A DNA stretch of 64,000 nucleotides from Paramecium sonneborni (Eukaryota; Ciliophora; Oligohymenophorea; Peniculida; Parameciidae), in NCBI GenBank assembly GCA_905182985.1, contig CAJJDN010000050.1, positions 372,001 to 436,000 of the forward strand, given 5' to 3'. A program made the translations under genes and the position numbers. Shown here piece by piece: positions 1 to 12,745 of this stretch (positions are counted from its first letter, which is position 1; each line of letters begins with the position of its first letter). The notes beneath the pieces were generated by a model. It searched no databases, was not told the DNA's origin, and was given only the letters and a program-made list of their open reading frames with translations.

Positions 1-2692
1 GCAGAATCAATGAGAATGATGAAGGAAGAAGCTGTATCTGTTTAAAATACAATTATTAAAATGAAAAAGGAAAATATTTATTTAAGAAAGAAAGATAAAA
101 GAAGAGAAGAATAATTGCATGATATAATGAGTGATTTTTGGGAATAGAGTTTGCATTTAATTGAATATTAAGGAATTGAGAAATTTCATAAATAAGCTGA
201 AACTGCTGAAGAAATGGATCTAATTTTATAATAAAAAGATATGTTTGAATTTTTTAAATAAAAATTTGAAGTACATAATAAAGAAATTGAAAATTAATAT
301 AAGTAAAAAAAATGTATAAATATTATTTAGAATTCTTACTTTGTAAGATGAATATTATGATGGATCAACTCATTTGATTATAACAGAATCATCTGTAGAT
401 ACAAGTGATTTAATTAAAACTAAAGATTAGACTGAAGATACATCAGAGTATTATATTTATGTGAGTTCTTCAACTCAAACACCTAAATAAGCTAAAAAAG
501 TAGATGAAGAAATATAGGCTTAACCATGTTAAGGAAATTAAGAATCATAAGTTAATTCTACTTAATTGAGAAAAGAAAGAATCCCTAGAAATTAAACTGA
601 ATCAAAACTATTTAGAAGGGCTAGGTTTCCATTATAAGAAATTATTTCAGAATATAGTTCTCTCTATTTTCCTGAATAAGAATTAAGTAGTAATGATCCA
701 TAATTTATTGTTATTATGTCTGATTAAATTACATAATTGAAAGATAGAATTGAAGATTTATTAATTGTTTTAAATTTAAGAGGAGATAATTCTAGTGAAG
801 ATATGTAAGCACTCAAATTATATTTAATGTAAAATTATGCCAATTTTAATTATTATTTTAATGTAAATTCTATATTTATTAATAGTAATGTTGGAATGTT
901 TTATAAACATAAATCTCTGTTGTTATGGATGCTAAAATTGATAAAGAAGAAATGGAACTTGAAATGAAAGAAATTGAAAATAAATTTAATGAAAATGTTG
1001 TTTTATTTAAAAAATATCATAATAGAACTAAAGAAAAAGAAACTATTGTAAATAAAATTAATATTTTAAGTCCAAATTTTATGAAGATTCTTTAATTAAG
1101 GTTATCAGATATGCTCCATAATTTTTAATTAATCAAATTAAAGAATAAGCTAATATATATGGAGTCTTGGAAAATGTTGAATTCAAAGAGTTTAAAAGAA
1201 GACAAGGTACTAATATTGATCCTAAATAATAATAATAATTATCTATTAAAGATCTAGATTCACCAACTAGATCTCCAAATAAGACCTTAACAACTATTAA
1301 TATTTAAAAACCCTTAATGAAAATTTCAAAAATACAAAGCTAAATTGAAATATCTAGTAAAGAAGATGATGATATTTATAAAAGCGATTCTTCTAAAGGA
1401 GGTTCTGGAGATGAAAGTGATGTTTCTTTTAGTTAAATAAAATTGGATTTCAAATAAAGTAAACCTAAATTAACAATCGAAAAGAAATTAAGAATAACTA
1501 CTTGTCCTGTTAAATCTGCTGTTTATGCAACCAATTTATTAAAATAAAGTATTCTGAATATTTTTATATTTAGTGATATCTAAATTTAATATTAATTCAA
1601 GAACTGGTTTATATCAATTAAGCACTATTCTTTAAAATTATAATGAATTAATTATGAAAATTCCAAATACTATTTAAAATATTCCACTTCATGTACACAT
1701 GTATGAGAACATTGTAGCTCATTATGGTTAATCATAATATAGTGATGCAAATAGATATAAGAGAACTATTAGGAGTTTCTTATTTTATGAAACTAAAAGT
1801 AGTACTTGTTAATTAGTGGTAAAATTTTTAAAAGCAGAATATGATATTTAAGATTTGAACTTATATCTCTAAATAGTTTAATCATTGTAAGAATACCCAA
1901 ATGTTTCTTATTCAAAATACATAGATACCTTACTGAAATGGTTTTCCGATAATAAATATTCCTAAAGTGAAATTGACAATATTATTTATGATATCTCTAC
2001 ATCAGAAGTAGCATACATGTCGAGTCAATAAGGACCCTGTGATTATGATATCTTGATGTACCATTTTTTGGAGATTTATCAAAAATACAAAAATCGTACA
2101 TCTAATAAATATAAACATCTTTATACTTGTGTTGATTTAATAAATAAGGGTAGCATTGATTTTAATTAATGGAATTTTTTGTATGAAGTTTTATGTTGTA
2201 TCAACTATTCATTTTCAATCAGACTATTCTATTAGGAAGCAGATTATTGTGGAGACAATGGAAGAATGATGTCAAAATAGAGATTTACATTAGTTTGTGA
2301 TGAATTAAAGATTTTTTAAGAGGATGATTAAATTAAATTATTAGATAGAGAAACTTATTTTACAATAAGGGAAAAAATAAATAAATAATGGATGAAAGAA
2401 AAGATAGTAATGAAAATGTCATTTATTAAAGCAAACAAAGTATTAAGTATGTTTAGATTAATAGTATAATAAATTCATAAAGAGTATTTTTGCTGCAATT
2501 GATTCTTTTGTGTAAAACCCAAAGAATTGTTTGTTTGATCCTGAGACAATTTGTTATATGTATAAACTATTATAAAAAACATGGAAGCCATACTTTTTAG
2601 AATCTCAATTAAATCTAGGGATACCAGTAGAAATTTCGTTAATAAATACTACTTATAGGAAGATGGAATTGAAAATTCTCAATAAAGATTGA
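1..2692 (+). CDS. Hypothetical coiled-coil protein, 5' truncated
   Basis: The gene enters from the left edge already in frame 1 and ends at TGA 2690-2692. The first ~100 residues are highly charged (EEAVSVQN, KRREEQLHDIM) and look like coiled coil. A low-complexity acidic/Ser linker follows (around 1240-1440), then a ~380-residue helical, Leu/Tyr-rich C-terminal part. Introns fit at about 863-885, 1048-1070 (AAG acceptor), 1549-1573 and 2440-2464. The junction near 314-350 is unsure: the best fit is a 34-nt intron ending AAG. I recognise no catalytic motif or family. The gene converges on the acyl-CoA synthetase, 60 bp away. The frame is secure over most of its length; function is unknown. 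Confidence 0.7.
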
Positions 2693-2752
2693 ATTTTAAT
2701 AATAATCTCAAATAAATTAGATTACACATATATTAATAATGTATAATATAGA

Positions 2753-4813
2753 TCAAATTTCTGAATAAAGAAATTTAATAATATCTTAATAATGTGATCT
2801 GGCTTTATGTCTTTGCATTTTCATGGTTTCTGTTAAGATTCCAACTTACATAAATGGTCTTGGTTCTAAGTAAACATTTTTGATTTGTTCAAATCCATTC
2901 AAGTTGTCTTATTTTCCCTTGAATAAATTTAATAAATACTTATTCGTTGACTAATTTTAATACATGATCTCTAAGAGTTTTATTTTAACATAATTATTAA
3001 TGATCACCTTGTATATTGTATTCGGTTGCCCATTATTTAAGAAATGTTGATTCTGGAACAATGACAGAAACACAATGATTGGATAAAGAATCACCAAAGA
3101 CAACAACTTCAGAAATACCTTTAACTCTTAAATAACAATTTTCAATTTTTTCTGGAGAGACATATTCTCCTTATGACAATTTGAATAGATTTTTTTTTCT
3201 ATCAATGAGTTTAAGTGTACCATCAATAATTTCTCCAATATCTCCAGTTTATACCCATCCTTCTTCATTAATTGTTTCTTTAGTAGCTTAAATATTATTG
3301 AAATAACTTTTAATAACACTTGGTCCTCTTAAACAAACTTCTCCTCTAATTTTTTTTTAACCGTCAACAATTTAATTAACTAAATAATCCATTTCTGGAA
3401 CACTAACTAATTTAAATTCTTATGAAATAGTTGGTCCACCTACATGACCACAAAGTGAATCATTATAATCTGTTAAGAATGAAGCAGCAGTAGTTTCTGT
3501 TTAACCATAACCTTCAATAATTTAACAACAAAATGTAGCTTTTAAATATTCTAAAATTTTAGGAGAGATTGGTGCAGCTCCAGTAATTATAATTCTTTAT
3601 CTACCTCCTAGAATAGCTTTTGTTTTAATAAAGGCTTCATCTAATTGATCATGTGTTGTTTTTCCAGTAGTTCTATAATATTTAATTTTAGCAGCAAGAG
3701 CAAGTTCAAACTTTTATTATATTTCAGGTGGTAAAGTATTTAATTAAGCTTAAATACCTTCATAAAATCTATTAAAGATTCTAGGTACTCCACAAAAATA
3801 TGTAGGTTTACATCTTTGAATATCTCTAGCTATATTTTATATATTTCCACTAAAATAATTTAATTCTGCTCCACCAGATAAAGCAGCTAAATGAACAACT
3901 CTCTCAAATGTATGTGGTAATGGTAGATATGATAAATAAACATCATCCTAAGTAAAGGCAAATTTATCTTAATGTTCAAAGAGGGCAATCATTGAAGTGA
4001 AATTTAAATGACTTTAAATAGCTGCCTTAGGTTCTCCAGTTGTTCCACTAGTAAAAACTAAAGTTAATGGATGTTATGCTTCTAATTCTGGATAAGGTTT
4101 TGAATTTCCATTTGATCTTTTTATAAAATCATCCCAACTTATAACTTCTTTCTTTTACTCTTACAAAGTATTTAAAATATTTGGATCTTATGGTCCTATT
4201 GTTACTATTGTTTTTAAATAAGGCAAATTAGATTTAGCCAAAAAACCTATTGTGCTAGCTTATACAAAACACACACTTAAATTAATTAATTATATATATA
4301 TACCTCACTTAAGTTACATTCATTGAATAAGTTATACTCTCAACTCCAAGTGTATCATAAAATGGACAAGATGTAAAACCATATAAAATACATGCTATAT
4401 CTATTAGTGTCCATTCTCTTCTATTTGATAAATATATTCCAACTGGACGAATAACATTCTTTTATTAATCTTAGATTTCTTTTATCGAATCTTATTCACA
4501 AAGAGAAGAACCAAGAGCTGTAGCTATCTCTATTATTTCCTAATTCATATATCCATTTCTTACCTTATATGATATATGATCGTATCGTTGCGTTTCTTCA
4601 TTGTAAATTCCCAAAGTCTTCTTCTCATTAAACTTTTCAAATTATATCAGCAATTACTTCTACATATTCACTTTTCTATTATCCAATGGTGGTAAGAATC
4701 CATCCTAACTTTAAAACTTTTTTATTTACTTTAGCTAATGGATGTCTGTATATTGAAGTTTCATTTGCATTCCCTTCAGAAATTGCATAAAGATATTCTC
4801 TTCTCTCTTACAT
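2753..4813 (-). CDS. Long-chain acyl-CoA synthetase (fatty acid CoA ligase)
   Basis: About 653 residues after removing four introns (22-28 nt, two with AAG acceptors). It should activate free fatty acids to acyl-CoA with ATP on ER, peroxisome or lipid-droplet membranes. Seen in the translation: the AMP-binding P-loop VFTSGTTGEPKAA, then SYLPLPHTFERVV, the GYGQTE motif, WVQTGDIGEI and the fatty-acyl signature with LIDRKKNLFKLSQGEYVSPE, and the usual eukaryotic ending with EQIKNVYLEPRPFM. Order and length match the eukaryotic ACSL family. The start is the first ATG after an in-frame TGA (MQERREYLYAI) and leads into the family's IYRHPLAK region. No signal peptide or strong N-terminal anchor was seen. 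Confidence 0.93.
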
Positions 4814-4940
4814 ATCTATATATTATTAATCATTTTTAATTATTCAATCATCCATTTAACACGTAAAATTAAGATATGAACTTATTACACATTATATTAA
4901 CTCTTATTATTTTATATTATTATTTTTATTAAATATATTT

Positions 4941-6632
4941 ATGAGTAAATAGAAGTAAACTGATAATAAAACTAATGAATAATTTATTAGTGATTTGCGG
5001 TCTCTTTTTGAAGTCACTAGCAATAGACATAAACAAGATAAAGATTTCTTGAAAAAATTTACATCCCTCATTAAAAAAGAAAAACTTACTGATAAAAAAA
5101 ATGTTGTCAATGAATTACTCAATCTATTTAAACTTGCATCCAATTCTAAAACTCTCTATTTCAATACTATTGTTGATGCCTTATTGATTTTATAAACAAA
5201 GGATATCAATATCAATTTTGTATTGGCTGAAGCTATCAGAGGTCCATGCTAAATTGATAAAAAAGCAAAAGAAAATTAAGATAATGAAGAAATCAAACTC
5301 TTTTGTTTTCAAAAATTAGAAATTTAACTTACAGAATCTTAACTCAATCTATCCAAAGTATTAGTTTTTATGGAAAGATTATTAAAAATTATTTCCACTA
5401 AAACTAAAGAAGAAATGAAAAAAATGTTTTAATTCATGAACTCCATTTAAGATATCTTAAGTTAATAATTATAACTACAAAGCTTAATATGTATCCTCAT
5501 ACTTAAAATTGTATTAACTTTCAAAAAAGAATTAATCATACAAAAATCCGATATGAAAGTCTTATACCATTTAATTGATGAGTAAAGCATTCATTTGGTT
5601 TTCAAAAATATCCTTACCATTTCAAAAACTACATGTATTTAAATCTCTCTTATTTTAAGATGCCCATAAATACTATCATTACATTTTTAAAAGTTGCTTC
5701 ACATTATTATGTGAAATTTGTATCAAAAATAAAATGGCTGTATACTTTTAAGCTTTTCTCTGCAATCCATTAAGCCAAACTTGTCTAAAAACTATATTCA
5801 ACATTATTAAAGAATTCAACTTTAAATTCTTCTCAGAACTCAAAGATTTGGTAACAATTTCATCTATAAACTAAGCCTTATTTATTTGAAAAACCTAGAT
5901 TTTTTATAGATTATTTACCCACCAACTTTTTACTAGGATTGCTTAATAGAAATCCAGGGAATTGGATGAGTGTCTAAAATTTCATACAAAATCACATTTA
6001 AATTGATGATAAATATCTAAATTTCACTATTGCCAACTTAGCTTAGAGATAATCTAAAATTATTGATCCAGGATGCATTTTCTAATCAAATAAATTGTAT
6101 ATTTTAGATCGATTACATTAGGAAAAAGAAAAATATTACTTAAATTGATTAATTATTGGTTGAGTCAATTTAATAGCAATAAGATGTTGGAGATTACAAT
6201 ACATATATTTATTGTTAGTTGCATTTACTTTTATATTTAAATTCTTACGATCTAACAAGTAATTATTTCAATAAAACTTAAATATCTTGTGATTCAAGAT
6301 TCTTTAAGAGGTTATTTTTGCTAAAATTAGAAGATAAAATGTAAAATCTAATAGCTTATATTTAGATACAAATACTAAGAAATAACAAAGTTACAGAAAC
6401 CAAGATAAGGTACAAATTAATACTTTACTTTTTAAATCAACAAATAACTTAAATAATTGAAGTACCCAATTGCTTAAAGTTAAATAAAATCTATTTATTC
6501 AGATATCAAATAAATGCTTAACATAAATTATCATTTCTAATTTCCATTTATATCAAAATTTTCTTAATATATAAAAGTCCTCTTTAAAGATTTGACTCAA
6601 TAATTCTTGAACAACAGTTTATTCCCATATGA
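4941..6632 (+). CDS. Hypothetical protein, frame broken at an A-run
   Basis: Starts MSKQKQTDNK and has two 25-nt introns (5635-5659 and one in the 5840s), both ending AAG. The first frame stops at 6146-6148 (385 aa). Deleting one A from either A5 run at 6123-6133 joins it in frame to a further ~160 codons ending at 6632; the total then becomes a multiple of three (546 aa). The product is Leu/Ile/Lys-rich and looks all-helical, perhaps ARM/HEAT-like, but I do not recognise it. The extra A is probably a sequencing or assembly error; a real shortened protein ending at 6148 is possible. Confidence 0.6.
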
Positions 6633-6752
6633 TTATTAGTAATACTTTGGTTTAAGTATATATTTCTAATTAATATAGTTATGATATTAAGTTCATATTC
6701 GAAATAGGCTTTTCAAGCTTTTATTTATTCAATTTTTAATTCTTTATTGATA

Positions 6753-7561
6753 ATGAAGAAGCCACACAATTTGAATTAAGAATTAACATCATTTTAATTA
6801 TCTGCTTTATAAGAGGTTGGAGTTATGTTTGATGATTTAAATATTGAAGATTCAATATTTTAACAAATGATAATAGCAGCAATAAATTTTTTTACTAATT
6901 TTGAGATTAAAAAGAATTCAAAACTAAATTAATTTACACAAATTTTAGAAAGATTAAAGATTTACTTAAGATTAAATTGGAGGAGTGAATAAGGTGTATT
7001 AAAACAATACAAATGCTTAATGTTGATGGCAGTAGATCGATTTTTAATGATGAATGGATTAGGGTAATTAATAATAATAATTAGGGCATAATCTTTGAAA
7101 AATAATCAGAGTAAATTTTTAAGATTCTTCAATACATATTTAGTTAATAATATAGATTTCATTGAAGTTTTGATAAAATTAACTCAACATATTAAGATAT
7201 AAGAAGTTTCAAAATATTTAGAATATTTAGGAGAATGTTATTTAGGAAGTCTTACAATTCATAAGTAGAATAGAAGCCTGAAATTTTAATTGTGTACTTC
7301 GGTATGAAAGTTTAATTATAATAGATTTTGTATCATCATAGATAGAAAGCATTGATAAATTTAGAATAAAATATGAATGATCCTTATCAACTTTATGATT
7401 TGCTTTATTAATTTTAGAGAGAGAAAAGATTAAAAAATGAATAACCAAATTTAGAATCAAATGGAAGATATTAAAGTCGAAAGAAATTAGTTTATTTGTT
7501 CATGAAAGAATCCTAATTTACAAAGGAATATTATAATTGTTTATTGAAATTATTAAAATGA
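6753..7561 (+). CDS. Hypothetical protein (~261 aa)
   Basis: Starts MKKPHNLNQEL and has one 23-nt intron in the 7300s (GTATGA...AATAG). The coding length after splicing is a multiple of three. The product is helical and basic near its end (REKRLKNEQPNLESNG). No family motif is seen. The stop TGA at 7559-7561 overlaps the ATG of the RING-CH gene in the sequence ATGA, so either the two genes really share four bases or one boundary is wrong. A fusion would need a frame change in the adjacent run of nine A's. Confidence 0.55.
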
Positions 7562-8072
7562 AAAAAAAATAAAAACATATATGTTGGATCTGTTACTAAA
7601 CAAATAGTCACAAACAGTTTAAACCTTGTAATTGCAAAGGATCTTTGTCATACATTCATAGGAGATGTTTGAATGAGTGGGCTACAAAATAGTACAATCA
7701 AAACAATTAGATAATAAAATGCCCTAATTGTAAATATGAATATTTGTTTGCAATAAAAGAATGCTATAAAGTAAAACCTAAAGGTTATTTAAGTTACGAA
7801 ATTTTTCAACTTGGCAATTTTGTGATTCAATAGAGAAGATTGTCTTAATTTGTATGACATTAAGTTTAATATTAATTTCTGGACTTGATTTTATGTCAGT
7901 GTCAGATTATTTACAAGTAGATGAAACTGATAAACAAGAAGTAACAATGTTCAAATGGGTTAACAGAGTACATTTTGGAACAGTCTTAATTATACTCTGT
8001 TCTGCAACATTTAATATAGTTTAAATGGCTGTGAGTAAAACTGAATTAGAAATTTTGGATATAAGAAATTGA
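7558..8072 (+). CDS. RING-CH (RINGv/MARCH-type) E3 ubiquitin ligase
   Basis: A 163-residue protein with an N-terminal C4HC3 RING variant: CWIC, then CNCKGS, HRRCLNEW and CPNC, in the order and spacing of RINGv domains. This zinc-binding fold recruits ubiquitin-charged E2 enzymes. A 23-nt intron at 7771-7793 (AAG acceptor) is needed to restore the frame. After it come two hydrophobic helices (VLICMTLSLILISGL and TVLIILCSATFNIV) separated by a polar loop, the two-pass membrane arrangement of MARCH ligases. It therefore probably ubiquitinates membrane proteins in the endomembrane system. The only upstream ATG overlaps the preceding stop codon. Confidence 0.85.
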
Positions 8073-8207
8073 TAAATCTACTATTATTTTTGTTGTTTAT
8101 ATAGATTGATTGTAATGCAATAGAAAAGTAATAGCTAAAACCATTAAATAAAAAAAGATTAAAAGCCAATTATTATTTTATTTTGAGAAAATATTAAACA
8201 AATTACA

Positions 8208-9621
8208 TCAATTCAATATAATGGAACCAACAGTTTTGTAATTATTTAATTCAAAATCATCATCAAAATTCTTATGGTTATCAATTTGGCCTTCATCTTT
8301 CATTTCATCTAATTAACTTACACTTGTCTATTTTTCATCTTAACTTTTAATTTCTGGTTCTTGATTCAAATGTTTTGATGATGAATAAAAATAAATATGA
8401 TTACCTAATTCATCTAATTTCTCTATTTTCTCTTTATGTTCTTCACCTCTTAAAATTGTACTAGCACAATAAGGCTCTTTCATTAACAACATATTCTAAT
8501 CTAATTATTCAGGACCTAATAATTATTCTGATGTTGATAAATTCTAAGCTTTATCTTAATTCATCTATAAACTGAAAGTGTCTTAATTATCTGGATGTAA
8601 CCAAGGATGTAATATAAATTCTAAAATTTATTTATTATTTAAGAACCTGATGAAGATAATCTTTTTTCTGGTTCTTTTCTTAATAATCTTTTTAAAAGAT
8701 CCTATTGTAACTAATCCAATGATTCAAACTATGTAGTATTTTCTACATTATAATTAGGATCACAAATCAATTCAATTGTATCTAAAATTTAATCATTTTA
8801 AAATGGTAATTATTTACAAAACAACTAATATACAATTACCCCAATAGACCATATATCAACTACATTAATACTTCATTTTACCTTTTTAATTGTAACCTCC
8901 TCCAGCAAATATTTCAGGTGCTTAATAAAATAGTGAACCTGTTCTTGTCCACATTTCAATATTCAATGTAGAATTTCTAGTTTTTGTTACAAATTTTTTT
9001 GAGACTCCAAAATCTATTATTTTTATTTTAGCATCATCTTCAGTCAGTTAAACTAAGATATTGTCTGGTTTAAGATCTCTATGACAAACACATTTACTAT
9101 GAATTTTATCTATTGCTTTAGCAAGCTCTAAAATTAATAATTGTTGCTATTTTATAGTTGGTTATTTTTTTGATTAGAGTAATTTATCTAGAGAAGGATA
9201 TGGACATAATTCCATTACAAGATGAATTTCTTCTTTAGTAACATTGATAAATAGATCAATAGCTTTGATTACACATTGTAGATCATTAAGTTGTCTATTG
9301 ATTTTAAAGGTTTTCTTAATTGTACTAATTATTTCAGGATCACCTGTACGAAATATTTTTACTGCATATTGAATTACATTGCCTTCTAATTTGTTGTAAC
9401 ATATTTTAACAATCCCATGTGCTCCCTAACCTATTATACTTAATTCCATTACCAAGATTCTTGTTCTTATAACAATATATCTCATCAAAATTTTTATATA
9501 AAGTAACTGATGGTATTTCATTTACATGAATGTTCTCATTTAATTAAAACTGATATTTTTTACCCTTAAATAATGTCTATTTGAGAGCAAGTCTAATTTA
9601 ATTTGCTTTTTAAGTTCTCAT
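8208..9621 (-). CDS. Serine/threonine protein kinase (CAMK-like)
   Basis: 447 residues after removing three introns (22, 22 and 26 nt; the last has a GTT donor). A short N-terminal region (KGKKYQFQLNENIHVNE) precedes the catalytic domain: Gly loop GQGAHGIVKI, AVKIF lysine, CHRDLKPDNILV catalytic loop, KIIDFGVSKK, GSLFYQAPEIF and DIWSIGVIVYQL. All key residues are present, so it should be active. The C-terminal ~130 residues are acidic, Q/S-rich and have no EF hands, so it is not a classic calcium-dependent kinase. The start ATG was chosen because it leads into the basic N-terminal segment in one frame. It lies downstream of the RRM gene on the same strand, 93 bp away. Confidence 0.85.
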
Positions 9622-9714
9622 CGATTATAAAAATATTTAGATAGTAATTAATTAAATTATTACAATTTGTGAAAGAGAGAAATTATAAATTTTGAATATA
9701 TCATTTATGGGTCT

Positions 9715-10415
9715 TCATTAATTGATTTGAATTAATTGACTTTGTTATTACTTAGTTAATTAATTTGTCTAACTAAGCTTATCTAACGCAGTAACAATTT
9801 TTGTTTCAATAGTTTAATTTATCTCTTCATCAATTTAATTAAGCTTTGTAATTATATCTTTCATCTTTTCTTCTGAAAATTGAGGTTCCTCTTCATCTGA
9901 AACTTCATCTGTTGATCTATTTTCAAATTAAAAGTCTTGCCATTCATTACTATTAAATGTTTTATCATTATTCTCAAGCTGTTATTCTATTTGTTCAACT
10001 TGCTCATTAATATTTGAAGGTGGATTTGTAAAATCAAGTCCTTTTGTGTAAGGGACTGTATCTAATTTCAATTACTTTAAACGAGAGTGATAGACATTAC
10101 ATGAAATTTGATTCAATATTTTTGTATTGTTCAGATATCTACAATATTTACCTAATTTCATACTTAATAGCATCAATAGCTGAATTTACTTCATCATATT
10201 CAATAAAGACTTTGGTTAATAATTAGCCTCTCTCAAATATTAATATCTATGTTATTAAATATCATCTATAATAATACTTTCGATATTGAACCATGTTTGG
10301 AGAAAATCTTAAGCAAAGATTAGTTATTGATTTATATATTATTTTGAGTAGTCTTTAGACAAACCAAAGCAACTCTTGTTGGAGTTGGATCTCTCTTTTT
10401 TTTCCTTTAAGACAT
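9715..10415 (-). CDS. RRM RNA-binding protein (PTB/hnRNP-L-like)
   Basis: 214 residues with introns of 31 and 25 nt. After MSQRKKKRDPTPTRVALV comes a single RNA-recognition motif with RNP2-like VALVCLK, the LLKIFSKHGSISKI helix, RNP1-like KVFIEYDEVNSAIDAIK and then the strand CNVYHSRLKQLKL. The last piece, followed by YTKGLDFTNPP, resembles the PTB/hnRNP-L type of RRM. The C-terminal ~100 residues are acidic and Gln-rich. It probably binds mRNA in splicing or stability control; specificity cannot be read from sequence. The start codon lies 18 bp from the start of the divergent BEACH gene. Confidence 0.75.
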
Positions 10416-10433
10416 TATATAATAAATTAATTA
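10416..10433. promoter_or_regulatory. 18-bp divergent intergenic spacer
   Basis: Only 18 bp, all A and T, separate the start codons of the RRM gene (minus) and the BEACH gene (plus). Promoter elements and both 5' UTRs must therefore overlap the spacer and the coding regions. No motif can be named. Confidence 0.5.
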
Positions 10434-12665
10434 ATGTTTTTCTCACTTTCATCTATACGAAAGCCTAAACAAGAATTCAATTTATTACATTTGGAAACTC
10501 AAGAATACTACTTTCTATCCCTCAAAGTTTCACTCCATAATAACAATGAGTAACAATCTTGAAATAGCAATAGAATTCGTGGCAAATTACACATTTGTTC
10601 CCGTTCTTTAGTATTTCAACCAAATCAACCAAAATTGCCAATGATAAAAATGAAATATTCAAATAACCTTATTATGAAGATTTTACGTAACATTGATACA
10701 AAAACAATGAATTAAATTATGTAAATAAAATGGACTCCTTCTTTATTAATGGAAGATATTGATACTTTAGATATTAACTAATTGTATTAGCATTTCAAAA
10801 GAGATAAAAATAATGAATTATTAGATCGACTATATAAAGTTCAATCTAGAACTGCCAATTAACAATTTACTATCATGTTTCTAAGAGTAGATAAACTGTT
10901 TGTTATTAATAGAAATCCAATCAGTCCCTACATTACTGAAACTGTAAGTTAATTTCATTATCATATAGTCTGATGAGAATATTGTGTTTTCAATTTCATA
11001 GTCAAATTCAAAATAAAATATTATCAGATTTCTTAAACTTTATTAAGGTCTTACTTAAGCTGAAGATGAGAACTCATTCATTGGTACAATTATTAATACA
11101 ACTTTAAATGAAGCTATGAATGAACATAGAGCATAATCATCTTAATAAGGACTTAAAATTGAAATTGCTGTTAAATGTAAATTAATTAGACCAGAAGGAA
11201 ACATATATGGATTATTTTCTATTTAAAGAGATGAAGGTATCAAATATATTCCATTAATCAATTCACCTAAAGGTAAGATATTAATGTGGTAATTGACGGA
11301 TATTAAGTTCTTTTTAAAGTATCGTTATATGTTTAAATAAATTGGCTTGGAAATATGGTTTTTTAATAAAAAACGTAGTGTTTTACTTGTATTTGAAGAT
11401 ACTTAATAACTTGAAACTGTTTATAAATATCTGATTAGAAAAACAACAAAAAATTAAATAAGTTCTATCACTATAGAAAAATTGACTGAACTTTGGGTTA
11501 ATGGAGGATTGAGTAATTTTGATTATCTAATGTCTTTAAACACTTTTTCTAGCAGAAGTTATTGTGATTTATCCTCTTATCCTGTATTTCCTTGGGTTAT
11601 TGCAGAATACACAGATAAAAATTTTGATTTAACATCTTCAGAATTTTTTAGAGATTTGTCTCGTCCAGTTGGTGCTTTAAATAAACATAGATTACAAAAA
11701 TATAAATAGTCATATCAAGATTAATTGAAAAGTCAAAAAAACAATAATGACATTATTCCTTATATTTATCCAACTCATTATTCAAGTCCTGGTACAGTTG
11801 TTTATTATTTAATCAGAAAAATACCTGAATTTGTTATTAAACTTTAAAATGGTGTATTTGGACCAACAGATCGCATTTTTAGAGGTATTGATAGCACCTG
11901 GTATACAACATTGAATTTACATGCTGATTCTAAAGAATTAATTCCTGAATTTTATTCACTAGATCCAGATTTCTTGATAAATTGTGATAAATTAGAGTTG
12001 GGAATGACTTAAGAAGGAGAAGTTATAGATGATGCAATTATACCACCTTGGGCTACTTCTATGACTGATTTCTTATTGAAAATGAGAATGGCTTTAGAAA
12101 GTGATTATGTAAGTTCTTAACTACCAAAATGGATTGATTTAATTTTTGGTTGTAAAACTAGAGGAGATGAAGCTGTCAAATAAGATAATTTATTTTATCC
12201 ATATACTTATGCTGAAAATGTGAACTGGAATTAATGTAGAACATCTATAGAAAAATAGGCTTTAGAAACTTAAGTAGCTGAATTTGGTTAAGTACCAATT
12301 TAGTTATTTAATTCATGTCATCCCAACAGAAAACTCAAAATATAGCCTGTTTTAAAATAATAATAATGTTTACAATCTTCAAGTCAAAGGAATGTATAAT
12401 TAACAGACATACAATAAGAATCTTAAAACAAAGATTATGTAGCATGTTTGTAAAATTAAGTATCCTCACTATAATGGGAAAATGAAAAGTTGAAATTCAA
12501 TTTAGATACAATTAAATAAGAGTTATAATTATAAAAAATTGAGACATTCAATTCATAATATGATTAGGTATATATATAATATTATATTTTTTATAGGAAG
12601 AAATCAATAAAAAAGGACAGGATTTGATGAGTGATGATAGTATATATCAACAAAGCAAGATATGA
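10434..12665 (+). CDS. BEACH-domain protein (FAN/NSMAF-like)
   Basis: 719 residues after introns of 18, 25 and 29 nt. The N-terminus (NLLHLETQEYYF, then RGKLHICSRSLVFQP) resembles the start of FAN/NSMAF. The BEACH domain follows: LTELWVNGGLSNFDYL, YPVFPWVIAEY, FRDLSRPVGALN, ending with IPPWATS, LESDYVSSQLPKWIDLIFG and the TYAENV segment. BEACH proteins are large scaffolds in vesicle trafficking and membrane fusion or fission. FAN-type proteins carry WD repeats after BEACH; here only ~110 residues of Q/N-rich sequence follow, so the WD part is missing. The 18-nt intron near the 5' end removes an in-frame TGA and is among the shortest here. Confidence 0.85.
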
Positions 12666-12745
12666 TAATTTTTTTTTCGAATATTTAACTATCATTTTAT
12701 AATGATGTATTATAATTATATTTTTTCTGATAAATTTGTTAAATT

